Of a DNA stretch of 64,000 bases, positions 35,181 through 43,418 are shown piece after piece; the stretch's first letter is position 1; each line of letters begins with the position of its first letter. The notes under the pieces were generated by a model. The model ran no database searches and was not told where the DNA came from. It saw only the letters and a list, made by a program, of their open reading frames with translations. Origin of the DNA: Amycolatopsis acididurans. GTDB lineage: Bacteria > Actinomycetota > Actinomycetes > Mycobacteriales > Pseudonocardiaceae. A program made the position numbers and the translations under genes. The stretch spans positions 1 to 64,000 of the forward strand of contig NZ_JAAXLS010000035.1 of NCBI RefSeq assembly GCF_012328925.1, given 5' to 3'.

Positions 35181-36338
35181 GTGGCTAAGAAGTACGGGAA
35201 GCGACGCAAGTCCGGGGCAGGCGAGCCGCGCGACCTGTTCGGTGCGCCTCCGCCGCCCCGCCCCGCCGCCGCGCGTCCCGCGTCGAGCACCCCGCTGGCC
35301 GACTACCTCTCGGCGAACTGGCCGGGGGTGAGCGAGGGCTACGTCGTGCTGCCGCGCTCGCTCGCGGAGGCGATGTCGTTGCCGTGGCAGCAGCAGATGT
35401 CGGCGATGCTGGCGCAGTTCCACCAGACGCACCGCGGCCTGGACTGGCCGGTCTACCGCGTGGTGCCCTCTCGGCACGAGAATCTGGTCGATCTGGACGA
35501 GGAGCAGCTCGCCGAGGCCGGGTACATCGTCGAGATCGACACCGATGGTGAGCTCGTGTACCGGGAGCGCAGCGGCCGCAAGGTCGAGGACCCGGCGAAC
35601 ACGACGGTGCTGGTGTCGTGCCTGGACCCGATTCCGCCGCGCGGTTCGGCCCGGGCCGCCGAAGCCGCACAGGCCGAGCCCGACCGTCCCCGCGCCGCGC
35701 CGATGATCATCCCGCCGGCCCCGGTGTGGCGGAACACCCCGACCAGCCCTTCGCCGTCGGTGCCGCCGCTGCCGGAGACGCCCAACAAGACGGGCACGCC
35801 CGCCGCGGGGGTGCCCGCGCAGTCCGCGCCGGAGGACCCACAGGGCGCGGCGGGACAGGCACCGAGCGCTCCGGCGGGGTGGGGGCAGGCCCCGGCAGGG
35901 CCGTCGTCGCAGCCGCTGCCCGCGCAGCCACTGGGCGGGCCGTCGTCGCAGCCGCTGCCCGCGCAGGCACCGGCCGAGTCGCCGCAGGCCGAGCAGCCCG
36001 CGCAGGAGGGTGAATCGCCGCAGGCCCAGTGGGCGCCACCGCAGCCTCCGTCGGCGCAGACGCCGGTTCCCGCTGAGACACCCCCATCTCAGCCGCCCCC
36101 GCAAGAGCCGCCCGCACCGGCTCCCGAAGCGCCGCAGCCTCCGGTGGGCTGGGCTCAGGTGGCTCCCCCGAAGGCGCAGGAGCCCCGGCCCGCCTCCGAC
36201 GAGGACACCCCGCCGCGCGGCCTCCGGCTGGACCGCGGCTGGTTCGACCCGCTGCCCGGCGAGGCGTCCTCCGACGAGCCGGCCGACTTCGGCCCCACGG
36301 GTGACCCGACGGAGCTGCCTTACCGCTACCGACCGTGA
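35181..36338 (+). CDS. Proline-rich protein of unknown function, last gene of the secretion-like operon
   Basis: 385 aa. A basic start (AKKYGKRRKS) and a folded-looking segment of about 125 residues (DYLSANWPGVSEGYVVLPRS to TVLVSCLDPIPP) are followed by about 190 residues of Pro/Gln/Ala-rich low complexity, ending with a conserved-looking acidic tail (GLRLDRGWFDPLPGE). No signal peptide or membrane helix. I do not recognise a family. GTG start with AAGGA upstream. Being operon-encoded, it may be a cytosolic accessory or substrate of the apparatus. Confidence 0.65.
   Translation: MAKKYGKRRKSGAGEPRDLFGAPPPPRPAAARPASSTPLADYLSANWPGVSEGYVVLPRSLAEAMSLPWQQQMSAMLAQFHQTHRGLDWPVYRVVPSRHENLVDLDEEQLAEAGYIVEIDTDGELVYRERSGRKVEDPANTTVLVSCLDPIPPRGSARAAEAAQAEPDRPRAAPMIIPPAPVWRNTPTSPSPSVPPLPETPNKTGTPAAGVPAQSAPEDPQGAAGQAPSAPAGWGQAPAGPSSQPLPAQPLGGPSSQPLPAQAPAESPQAEQPAQEGESPQAQWAPPQPPSAQTPVPAETPPSQPPPQEPPAPAPEAPQPPVGWAQVAPPKAQEPRPASDEDTPPRGLRLDRGWFDPLPGEASSDEPADFGPTGDPTELPYRYRP
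35898..35966 (+). repeat. 30-bp direct repeat inside the proline-rich gene
   Basis: Two exact 30-bp copies (35898-35927 and 35937-35966), offset by 39 bp or 13 codons, encode GPSSQPLPAQ twice. The in-frame repeat suggests recent slippage or duplication in the low-complexity segment. Confidence 0.85.
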
Positions 36339-36384
36339 CACAACGCGGCAGCCGGCCGCCGAGTGAAACAGCGGACCGCGAGAA

Positions 36385-36418
36385 GGGGGTGAGCCCGGCC
36401 AGGCTCACCCCCTCTTTT
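36385..36418 (+). terminator. Rho-independent terminator of the secretion-like operon
   Basis: GGGGGTGAGCC (36385-36395) pairs perfectly with GGCTCACCCCC (36402-36412) around a 6-nt loop and is followed by TCTTTT. It lies 47 nt after the last stop codon and 11 nt before the end of the convergent gene. Confidence 0.85.
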
Positions 36419-36429
36419 CGTGGCGGATG

Positions 36430-36822
36430 TCAGCAGTCCCGCAGTTCCGGGCTCTGGTTGCGCAGCTGGCCCGCCGGTGAGATGAACTCCCGGTAGACCT
36501 CGCCGTCGACGGCGGCGGGGCGGAAACCGGCCACGCGGTGGCAGTTCTGGAACGCCAGCTTCATGCCGAAGTGCCGCTCCAGCCCGCCCCGGATCGCGTC
36601 CGACGCCAGCGCTCGCAGCAACTGGCCGCGCTCGGTCTCGGACGGCGGCGGGGTCGCGTGATCGGCGAACTCGGCCGTGCCGGTGCCCAGCTCCGCGGCT
36701 ACCTCACTGATCACCTGCCACGCGTAGGGCAGGGACTCGCGAACGCACGCGACGAACTCATCGTCGGTGACGGCACCGGATTCGGCGCGCTCCAGCAGGG
36801 CGGCGGGTACATCGAGGGACAA
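36430..36822 (-). CDS. SCO5389-like conserved protein
   Basis: 130 aa, soluble. It opens LSLDVPAALLERAESG and contains ESLPYAWQVISEVAAEL, LRALASDAIRGGLERHFG and a C-terminal NQSPELRDC. I recognise this as the actinobacterial SCO5389-type family, function unknown. Start TTG 36822 is decided by an ideal AAGGAG with 6 nt spacing; longer readings of this frame lack conservation. It follows a CooC/ParA-like ATPase by 16 nt, the same pairing as SCO5388-SCO5389, so the two probably act together. Confidence 0.75.
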   Translation of the reverse strand: MSLDVPAALLERAESGAVTDDEFVACVRESLPYAWQVISEVAAELGTGTAEFADHATPPPSETERGQLLRALASDAIRGGLERHFGMKLAFQNCHRVAGFRPAAVDGEVYREFISPAGQLRNQSPELRDC

Positions 36823-36838
36823 CTGAATCTCCTTGCGG

Positions 36839-37801
36839 TTACGACCCGGCCAGTGCGGCCGGTCCGGGTACGAACTCGGGGTCGATCTGGCCGGCCAGAT
36901 CCAGCCCCGTGCGGTCATTGCCCCACGAACGCGCGTTGCGCAGGTGGAACTCGACGGCCTGACGGTGGAAGCGGTCCCAGTCGCGCGTCGTGTTGTCCAC
37001 AGTGGACACCATGGTCGCGAGCGCGTCCATGTTGTGCGTTTCCAGTGCGGTGATGGGCCGGGCACGGCCGCGTTCGGCGGCGCGCACGTGGCCCGAGCCG
37101 GTCAGCCAGCACAGCAGATCCGGGCCGAGCTGCTCGCGCAGGAACTCGACGTCCTCGTCGTCGGTGACCTTGTTGCCGACGACCGCGAGCCGCACACCCC
37201 AGTCGCTCGCGTACTCCGCGTACTGCCGGTAGACGCCCACGCTGCGCACGGTCGGCTCGCACACCAGGAACGTCACGTCGAAGCGGGTGAACAGTCCGGA
37301 CGCGAACGCGTCGGCGCCCGCGGTCATGTCGAGCAGCGCGTACTCGCCGGTGTCGTCGATCAGGTGATTGAGCAGCAGCTCCGCCGCGCCGACCTTGGAG
37401 TGGTAGCACGCGACACCGAGGTCGTCTTCGGTGAACCGGCCGGTGACGCCCAGCCGGACACCGGCGACCTCGCGGAAGCACGCGTCGAAGACCGGATTGT
37501 CCTCGAACGGCCGGACGAGACGCGAACCGCGGCCCGGCGGGGTCGTCTTGATCATGGCGTCGGCGCTCGGGATGCGGGGGTTGTCACCGCGCAGGTAGTC
37601 CTTGATCAAGGGCAGGTGCTCGCCGAGCGTGGGCAGCGCGGCCGCCTCCTCCTCGGACGCGCCCAGCGCGACGGCCAGGTGCTGGTTGATGTCCGCGTCC
37701 ACCGCCAGCACCGGGCGCCCGGAACCGGCGAGGTACGCGGCGAAAAGGGAGGTCAGCGTCGTCTTCCCGCTGCCACCCTTGCCGACGAAGGCGACCTTCA
37801 C
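36839..37801 (-). CDS. CooC/ParA-like P-loop ATPase
   Basis: 320 aa. It starts VKVAFVGKGGSGKTTL, a deviant Walker A with the signature lysine (KGGSGKTT), followed by the switch VDADINQHLA and a Walker B-like LLDMTAGADAF. This is the MinD/ParA/CooC class; the DMTAG segment recalls CooC nickel-insertion ATPases. No carbon monoxide dehydrogenase or hydrogenase gene is nearby, so the partner may be the SCO5389-like product. GTG start has GAGGTG upstream. A Fur-box-like dyad lies just upstream. Confidence 0.75.
   Translation of the reverse strand: MKVAFVGKGGSGKTTLTSLFAAYLAGSGRPVLAVDADINQHLAVALGASEEEAAALPTLGEHLPLIKDYLRGDNPRIPSADAMIKTTPPGRGSRLVRPFEDNPVFDACFREVAGVRLGVTGRFTEDDLGVACYHSKVGAAELLLNHLIDDTGEYALLDMTAGADAFASGLFTRFDVTFLVCEPTVRSVGVYRQYAEYASDWGVRLAVVGNKVTDDEDVEFLREQLGPDLLCWLTGSGHVRAAERGRARPITALETHNMDALATMVSTVDNTTRDWDRFHRQAVEFHLRNARSWGNDRTGLDLAGQIDPEFVPGPAALAGS
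36995..37007. repeat. GTCCACTGTGGAC palindrome, copy 4 (minus strand, in the ATPase gene)
   Basis: An exact copy read on the minus strand, in frame as Ser-Thr-Val-Asp (VSTVDNTT). Confidence 0.8.
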
Positions 37802-37827
37802 AACCGACCACACCTCTCGATTAAAAC

Positions 37828-37846
37828 GAAAACGACATCGATTTTC
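37828..37846. promoter_or_regulatory. Fur/Zur-box-like dyad GAAAA-N9-TTTTC upstream of the ATPase gene
   Basis: A 19-bp element matching the classical Fur box at 12 of 19 positions, in the AT-rich promoter region of the CooC-like gene. A TTGACA -35-like hexamer (minus strand, about 37851-37856) lies next to it. Control by a metal-sensing Fur-family repressor is plausible but not shown. Confidence 0.35.
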
Positions 37847-37994
37847 ATTGTTGTCAACGCAAGATACACCCGGGTGGCCGCTCCACGATCGGGTAGGAGG
37901 GGTGGCTGTCGCGGGCCCGCTGACGGCCGCCTGCCTGGGAACTGCCGGGAAAAGAATGCGGATCACCACGGCTTTTCCGGGTTAGGGTCGTGGG

Positions 37995-39413
37995 GTGGCT
38001 CGTCTCGTGGTCGGCTCGCATCCGGCGGAGGGCGACTTCGCTCGCCTGCGCGCCGAGTTCGAGCTGCCGGAGTCCTTCAGTGCCGACGTGCTCGCCGAGG
38101 CCGAACGCGTCGCGATGGACCCGCCCGAACCCGCCGCCGGCCGCGAGGACGCCACCGGCCTGCCGCTGGTGACCATCGACCCGCCCGGGGCCAAGGACCT
38201 CGACCAGGCCATGGTGATCGAGAGCCGCGGCGAGGGGTACCGGCTGCACTACGCCATCGCCGATGTCGGCGCCTTCGTCGCACCGGACGGCCCGCTGGAC
38301 CGCGAGGCCCGGCGCCGCGGCCAGACGCTCTACCTGCCGGACGGCAACGTGCCGCTGCATCCGCCGGTGCTCTCCGAGGGCGCGGCGAGCCTGCTGCCCG
38401 GCGAGGTGCGCTGCGCGGTGCTGTGGACCATCGACATCGATTCCGGCGGCGAGCCCGTGGCCACCCGGGTCCGCCGCGCGCTGGTTCGCTCGACCGAGCA
38501 GTTCGACTACGACGGCGTGCAGACCGCGATCGAACAGGGGAATCCACATCCGTCGATCGCCGCGCTGCCGGCGCTGGGCAGGCTCCGCCGCGAGCTGGCC
38601 GTGCACCGCGGCGCGCTCGAACTGCAGCTGCCGGAGCAGACCGTCGGCGGTGACGCGGGCGACGGCTGGGTGCTCGGCATGCGGCCCCGGCACGACGTCG
38701 AAGCGTGGAACGCGGAGATGTCGCTGCTCACCGGCATGGTCGCGGCGCGGATGATGATCGACGCCGAGGTCGGTGTGCTGCGCACGCTGCCCGACGCCGA
38801 CGACGATTCGGTGCTGTGGCTGCGCCGGTCCGCGCAGGCGCTCGGTATCGACTGGCCGGAACGGATCAGCGTCGCCGAGCTGCTGGCCGGGCTCGACCCC
38901 GCACTGCCCGAGTCGATGGCCCTGTACACGTGCTCGACCCGGCTGCTGCGCGGCGCCGGCTACACCGCCTTCGAGGGCGGGCTGCCGCCCTCGACCACGC
39001 ATGCCGGGCTCGGTGCGCCGTACGCGCACGTCACGGCGCCGATCCGCAGGCTGGTGGACCGGTTCGCCACCGAGGTGTGCCTCGCGGTGAGCGCGGACAA
39101 GCCGGTGCCGGACTGGGTGCGGGCGGCGTTGCCGGAGCTTCCGGTGCTGATGAGCGCGTCGGACACGCTCGCCGCGCGCGTCGAACGTGGCTGCATCGGG
39201 CAGGTCGAGGCGTGGATGCTGGCCGAGCGGATCGGCGGTACGTTCGAGGCGGTGGTGCTGCGCGCGGAGGAGGCCAGGGCCGAGATCCTGGTGGAGGATC
39301 CGCCGGTGATGGCCAAGTGCGCGGGCGCGAACCTGCCGGAAGGGGAGCGGATCACCGTGCGGCTGACCGCGGTGGACGTCGAGAAGCGGAAGGTGTCGTT
39401 CGAGCGGGCGTGA
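37995..39413 (+). CDS. RNB domain ribonuclease (RNase II/R-like)
   Basis: 472 aa. The RNB catalytic segment IDPPGAKDLDQAM (about residues 60-72) contains the conserved aspartates, followed by YAIADVGAFV and a C-terminal YAHVTAPIRRLVDRF. Compared with RNase II/R (650-800 aa) it lacks N-terminal cold-shock domains and a clear S1 domain, a short form seen in actinobacteria. It should degrade RNA 3' to 5'. GTG start with TAGGGT 6 nt upstream suggests a leaderless transcript. Its stop overlaps the DUF4326 start. Confidence 0.9.
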   Translation: MARLVVGSHPAEGDFARLRAEFELPESFSADVLAEAERVAMDPPEPAAGREDATGLPLVTIDPPGAKDLDQAMVIESRGEGYRLHYAIADVGAFVAPDGPLDREARRRGQTLYLPDGNVPLHPPVLSEGAASLLPGEVRCAVLWTIDIDSGGEPVATRVRRALVRSTEQFDYDGVQTAIEQGNPHPSIAALPALGRLRRELAVHRGALELQLPEQTVGGDAGDGWVLGMRPRHDVEAWNAEMSLLTGMVAARMMIDAEVGVLRTLPDADDDSVLWLRRSAQALGIDWPERISVAELLAGLDPALPESMALYTCSTRLLRGAGYTAFEGGLPPSTTHAGLGAPYAHVTAPIRRLVDRFATEVCLAVSADKPVPDWVRAALPELPVLMSASDTLAARVERGCIGQVEAWMLAERIGGTFEAVVLRAEEARAEILVEDPPVMAKCAGANLPEGERITVRLTAVDVEKRKVSFERA

Positions 39414-39790
39414 CGAACTGGACCGAAGCGGAGCTGGAGCTGGCGCGGCGGGCCGAGGAAGGCCGCGCCGTACTGGTCAACGTGCGGAAGTCGGGGCCGC
39501 ACAAGCACGTCGTGCCCTGGCTGGCCGACCGCGGGTTGATCACCTACATCGGGCACCGGGGCAACCGGCATTCCTGGCCCGAGTCGGACTTCGCGAACCC
39601 GTTCGTCAAGGACGCCAAGCTCGATCGGAAGACGATGGTGCGGCACTATCGCGAGTACCTCGAAGGCAGGCCCGATCTGGTGCGGCGGCTGCGGGACGGG
39701 GAACTGTCCGGGCGTGCGCTCGGCTGCTGGTGCGCACCGTTGCCGTGTCACGGTGACGTGCTGCTGGACTACGTTGAAGGAACGGAATGA
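39410..39790 (+). CDS. DUF4326 domain protein
   Basis: 126 aa. It contains VLVNVRKSGPHKHVV, a YIGHRGNRHSWPESDFANPF stretch, and the C-terminal Cys/His group LGCWCAPLPCHGDVL, the hallmark of DUF4326; the Cys/His residues could hold a metal. Function unknown. The GTG overlaps the ribonuclease stop and the stop overlaps the next start, so three genes are coupled. Confidence 0.8.
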   Translation: MTNWTEAELELARRAEEGRAVLVNVRKSGPHKHVVPWLADRGLITYIGHRGNRHSWPESDFANPFVKDAKLDRKTMVRHYREYLEGRPDLVRRLRDGELSGRALGCWCAPLPCHGDVLLDYVEGTE

Positions 39791-40563
39791 CTCTGTTCGA
39801 CGACCTCGGCGAGGACGTATCGCTGCGGCGCGCGCCGCGGCGTGTGGTGTCGCTCGTGCCCTGCCTGACCGAGGCGGTCGAGGCGACCGTGCCCGGCGCG
39901 ATCGTGGGCGCGACCGACTACTGCACCCATCCGTCCGATTTGGACGTTGCTCGGGTCGGTGGTTCGAAGTACCCGAAACTGGACCGCGTGCTGGAGCTCG
40001 AACCGGACCTGGTGCTGGCCAACTCCGAGGAGAACCGCCCCGAGGACGTGGAACGCCTGCGCGCCAACGGTTTTCCGGTGTGGGTGATGGAGGCGCCCGC
40101 CACGGTGCCGCATGCGCTGGCCTCGTTGCGGCGGATCCTCACCCAGGCACTCGACGCACCCGAGCCGGACTGGCTCGTCGAGGCCGAGGAGCTCTGGCGG
40201 GAGACCCCGCCGGTGCACGCGCGTGCCGTGGTCCCGGTGTGGCGCAAGCCCTGGGTGATCCTCGGGCGCGACACCTTCGGCGGTGACGTGCTCCGGCGGC
40301 TCGGGGTGTCCATTGTGTACTCCTCGTACGAGGAGCGCTATCCGCGGCCGTCGCTGGACGAGCTGCGGTCGTGGTTCGCCGACGGTGCCGCGGACCTGCT
40401 CGTGCTGCCCGACGAGCCGTATCTGTTCACCGACGACGACGGCCCGGAGGCCTTCCCCGGGGTGCGGTACGTGCTGGTGTCGGGCCGGTACCTGACCTGG
40501 TACGGGCCGTCCTTGGTGGCGGGAAGGCGGTCGCTAGCGGAACTCGTCGGTCGCCTCGCGTAG
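39787..40563 (+). CDS. Helical-backbone metal receptor (BtuF-like) without signal peptide
   Basis: 258 aa. The two-lobe substrate-binding fold is visible in RVVSLVPCLTEAVEA, VGGSKYPKLDRVLELEPDLVL and the second-lobe WVILGRDTFGGDVLRRLG. Family members bind cobalamin or siderophore-metal complexes for ABC import, but this protein starts directly with MTLFDDLGEDVSLRRAPRRVV: no signal peptide or lipobox and no ABC permease nearby. A cytosolic ligand-binding role is likely. ATG overlaps the DUF4326 stop. The 3' end overlaps the convergent peptidase gene by 30 nt. Confidence 0.78.
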   Translation: MTLFDDLGEDVSLRRAPRRVVSLVPCLTEAVEATVPGAIVGATDYCTHPSDLDVARVGGSKYPKLDRVLELEPDLVLANSEENRPEDVERLRANGFPVWVMEAPATVPHALASLRRILTQALDAPEPDWLVEAEELWRETPPVHARAVVPVWRKPWVILGRDTFGGDVLRRLGVSIVYSSYEERYPRPSLDELRSWFADGAADLLVLPDEPYLFTDDDGPEAFPGVRYVLVSGRYLTWYGPSLVAGRRSLAELVGRLA

Positions 40564-41487
40564 CTGCCCCATCATCCCAGGGTCGGCCACGGCGTGCCCG
40601 GCGCCGTTGACCAGCGTCAGGTGCGAACCAGGCCAGGCGCGGTGCAACTCGTACGCCGTCGACGGGGGACAGACGGCGTCGTAGCGTCCCTGCACGATGC
40701 GGCCGGGGATGCCCGCCAGTTTCCCGGCGTCACGGATCAGCTGTCCTTCCTCCAGCCAGGCCTGGTGCCGGAAATAGTGCAGTGCCAGCCGTGCGAAGGT
40801 CAGGGCGAACTCGGGCTCGGTGTAGTCCTCGTGGAACTTCGGCTGCAGCATCAGCGACACGATGGCGCCCTCCCAGCCGCTCCACGCGATCGCCGCACGT
40901 TCCCGCACCTGGCGGTCGGGATGCTCGATCAGGTCGATGTACGCGGCGAGCGGATCGTCGCGCCGGTCCGGCGCAACCGGTGCGAGGTAGTCCTCCCAGT
41001 GTTCCGGGAACAGTTGCGCAGCGCCGCCGTTGTAGATCCAGTCCAGTTCACCGCGCCGGGCGGTGAACACGCCACGCAGGACGAGTTCGCTGACCCGGCC
41101 GGGGTGGGCTTCGGCGTAGGCCAGCGCGAGCGTCGCGCCCCACGACCCGCCGAACACCAGCCAGCGCTCGATCCCCAGGTGCGCTCTCAGCCGTTCCATG
41201 TCGGCGACCAGATGCCACGTCGTGTTGACCGACAGATCGGCGTCCGGCGAGTTGATGTGCGGCACACTCCGGCCGGCGCCGCGTTGGTCGAACAGCACGA
41301 TGCGGTACGCGTCGGGGTCGAAGTGACTCCGCGACATCGGCACGATGCCGGTGCCGGGACCGCCGTGCACGACCACCGCGGGCTTGCCGCCCGGATTGCC
41401 GGAAACCTCCCAGTAGATCTTGTTCCCGTCGCCGACATCGAGCAGCCCCGACTCGTGCGGCTGGATGGGCGGGTACAAATCGTCCAT
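40534..41487 (-). CDS. pip: Proline iminopeptidase
   Basis: 317 aa, alpha/beta hydrolase of peptidase family S33. The oxyanion motif is HGGPGTG (41-47), the FDQRGAGRS motif follows, and the nucleophile is Ser115 in GGSWGATL. The acid is in GRYDAVCP and the His in NGAGHAV near the C-terminus. It releases N-terminal proline from peptides. Length is normal. Divergent from uppP with about 100 bp between. Confidence 0.93.
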   Translation of the reverse strand: MDDLYPPIQPHESGLLDVGDGNKIYWEVSGNPGGKPAVVVHGGPGTGIVPMSRSHFDPDAYRIVLFDQRGAGRSVPHINSPDADLSVNTTWHLVADMERLRAHLGIERWLVFGGSWGATLALAYAEAHPGRVSELVLRGVFTARRGELDWIYNGGAAQLFPEHWEDYLAPVAPDRRDDPLAAYIDLIEHPDRQVRERAAIAWSGWEGAIVSLMLQPKFHEDYTEPEFALTFARLALHYFRHQAWLEEGQLIRDAGKLAGIPGRIVQGRYDAVCPPSTAYELHRAWPGSHLTLVNGAGHAVADPGMMGQLREATDEFR

Positions 41488-41584
41488 TCGCCCATCGTGC
41501 CGTACCTGGCCAGGGTCAGGTCCCGAAACGCGTCAGGTACTTTCGGGAGGAATCGGCGGACCCACGTTCCCAGAAAGGTCCTCA

Positions 41585-42520
41585 ATGTCCACTGTGACAT
41601 ATTTCGAGGCAATCGTTGTCGGTGCTTTGCAGGGTGTGTCGGAATTGTTCCCGGTGTCCAGCCTCGGGCACAGTATTCTGCTGCCGGCCTGGGTCGGCGG
41701 TTCGTGGGCGGATGACCTCAGCATCGGCAAGGGTTCGCCGTATCTGGCCGTTCTGGTCGCGATGCACGTGGCCACGGCGATCGCGCTCGTCGTGTTCTTC
41801 CGGCACGACTGGGTGCGCATCCTGCGCGGGCTGTGGACCTCGATCCGCGACCGCGAGGTCGCCGATCCCGACCAGCGGCTCGCGTGGCTGCTCGTACTGG
41901 CCACGATCCCGGTCGGCCTCGCCGGCCTGCTGCTGGAGAGCGCCCTGCGCGACTTCCTCGGAAAACCCGTGCCCACAGCGATCTTTCTCACGCTCAACGG
42001 TGCGGTGCTGCTCGCCGTCGAGCGGTTCGGGCGCACCCGCGAGCCGGTGCCCGTCGCGGCCGAGACGACCATCGACTTCTCCGCCGAGGAGACCATGCCG
42101 ATGCGGGCGGTCAGCCTCGAGGAGGCCTCCGACCGGCGGCTGGCCAAGCTGGGCGTCGGCGAGGCCGTGCTGATCGGCGCGGCGCAGATTCTGGCGCTGC
42201 TGCCGGGAATCAGCCGGTCGGGCATCACGATGGTGGCGGGCCTGCGCCGCGGCCTGTCCCACGAAGACGCCGCGCGGTTCGCGTTTCTGCTTGCCACGCC
42301 GGTGATCTTGGCCGCGGGCGTGCTCAAGATGCCGTCGTTGTTCACCGCGGAGAACCGGGCTTCCCTCGGCCCCGCGCTGGCAGGCAGCATCGTCGCCGGA
42401 GTCGCGGCCTACATCGCCGTCCGCTTTCTGACCTCGTATTTCGAAACACGTACACTGAACCCGTTCGCGATTTACTGCGTGATCGCCGGGATCGGTAGCT
42501 TGATCTATTTCGCCGTATGA
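41585..42520 (+). CDS. uppP: Undecaprenyl-diphosphatase UppP (BacA)
   Basis: 311 aa with about eight membrane helices. Catalytic motifs are GVSELFPVSSLGHS (residues 17-30) and LPGISRSGITM near residue 212. It dephosphorylates undecaprenyl pyrophosphate to recycle the lipid carrier for peptidoglycan. A cytosolic loop of about 45 residues between helices is longer than in E. coli. AGAAAGG precedes the ATG, and its stop overlaps the ctaG start. Confidence 0.93.
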   Translation: MSTVTYFEAIVVGALQGVSELFPVSSLGHSILLPAWVGGSWADDLSIGKGSPYLAVLVAMHVATAIALVVFFRHDWVRILRGLWTSIRDREVADPDQRLAWLLVLATIPVGLAGLLLESALRDFLGKPVPTAIFLTLNGAVLLAVERFGRTREPVPVAAETTIDFSAEETMPMRAVSLEEASDRRLAKLGVGEAVLIGAAQILALLPGISRSGITMVAGLRRGLSHEDAARFAFLLATPVILAAGVLKMPSLFTAENRASLGPALAGSIVAGVAAYIAVRFLTSYFETRTLNPFAIYCVIAGIGSLIYFAV

Positions 42521-43407
42521 CCGCACCGCTGACGCTGGAAAGGGTGTTCACCACGTGGACACCCGATATTCCGGCGATAGTTTTCGTCTTGCTGGCGGGT
42601 GGGGCATATCTCACCGCCGCCCGCCGGGTGGACTGGCCGCGCTCGCGCACCGTGGCGTTTCTCGCCGGGCTGGCCACGATCGCGTACCTGACCTGCTCGT
42701 TTCTCGGTGCCTACGACGACGTGTTGTTCTGGGCACGGGCCGTGCAGGTCGTGGTGCTGCTCATGGTCGCGCCGCTGCTGCTCGCGCTGGGTGCCCCGCT
42801 GACCCTCGTGCTGGCCACGTCCCGGCACGCCGACCGCCTGCGCCGGATCGGCCGTGGGCGGGTCGCGAAGACGCTCACCTTTCCGCTGGTCATCACGGTG
42901 CTGCTGATCGTGCCGCCGTTCGCGCTCTACCTCACGCCGCTGTACGAGCTGACCCTGCGCAACGGGGCGGTGGACGAAATCGTCCGGCTGATGCTGCTGG
43001 GCTGCGGTTTCGGCTACTTCTGGACGCGACTGCGGGTCGACCCGACCCCGCGCGAGGACCATCACCTCGTCTCGTTCGGCATCAGCACCACCGAGGTGAT
43101 CGTCGACGCGGCACTGGGCCTGGTGCTGTGGCTGGGCCCGCTGCGCGCCGCGGACTACTACCACGCACTCGGCCGCGCCTGGGGACCCGACCTGCGCACG
43201 GACCAGATCATCGGCGCCGGGATCCTGTGGATCGGCGGCGACCTGGCCGGGCTGCCGTTCGTCGGCGCGCTGTTCCACCGCTGGATGCGCGACGACGAAC
43301 GGCAGGCGGTCAAGACCGATCGCGAACTCGACGAGGAGGAGCCGAGCGGGCTGTGGTGGGAGAACGACCCGGAGCTGGCCAAACGCTTCCGGCGGGAGCG
43401 CCGGTGA
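42517..43407 (+). CDS. ctaG: Cytochrome c oxidase assembly protein, caa3-type CtaG family
   Basis: 296 aa with about seven membrane helices. Motifs VLFWARAVQVVVLLMVAPLL, ALGAPLTL, and YYHALGRAW together with DQIIGAGILWIGGDLAGLP mark the caa3_CtaG family (PF09678), thought to help copper-site assembly of cytochrome oxidase. The charged C-terminal 45 residues are cytosolic. ATG overlaps the uppP stop. It ends 11 nt before the convergent panB. Confidence 0.85.
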   Translation: MTAPLTLERVFTTWTPDIPAIVFVLLAGGAYLTAARRVDWPRSRTVAFLAGLATIAYLTCSFLGAYDDVLFWARAVQVVVLLMVAPLLLALGAPLTLVLATSRHADRLRRIGRGRVAKTLTFPLVITVLLIVPPFALYLTPLYELTLRNGAVDEIVRLMLLGCGFGYFWTRLRVDPTPREDHHLVSFGISTTEVIVDAALGLVLWLGPLRAADYYHALGRAWGPDLRTDQIIGAGILWIGGDLAGLPFVGALFHRWMRDDERQAVKTDRELDEEEPSGLWWENDPELAKRFRRERR

Positions 43408-43418
43408 GCCGCACGGCC

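Noticed and set aside
27841..36338. Integrative conjugative element
   Set aside because: No integrase, tRNA target, att repeats, relaxase or coupling protein within the window; GC content and codon use equal those of the neighbours.
37828..37846. Canonical Zur box
   Set aside because: Arm spacing (GAAAA-N9-TTTTC) differs from the usual TGAAAA-N3-TTTTCA type; only a loose Fur-like match remains.
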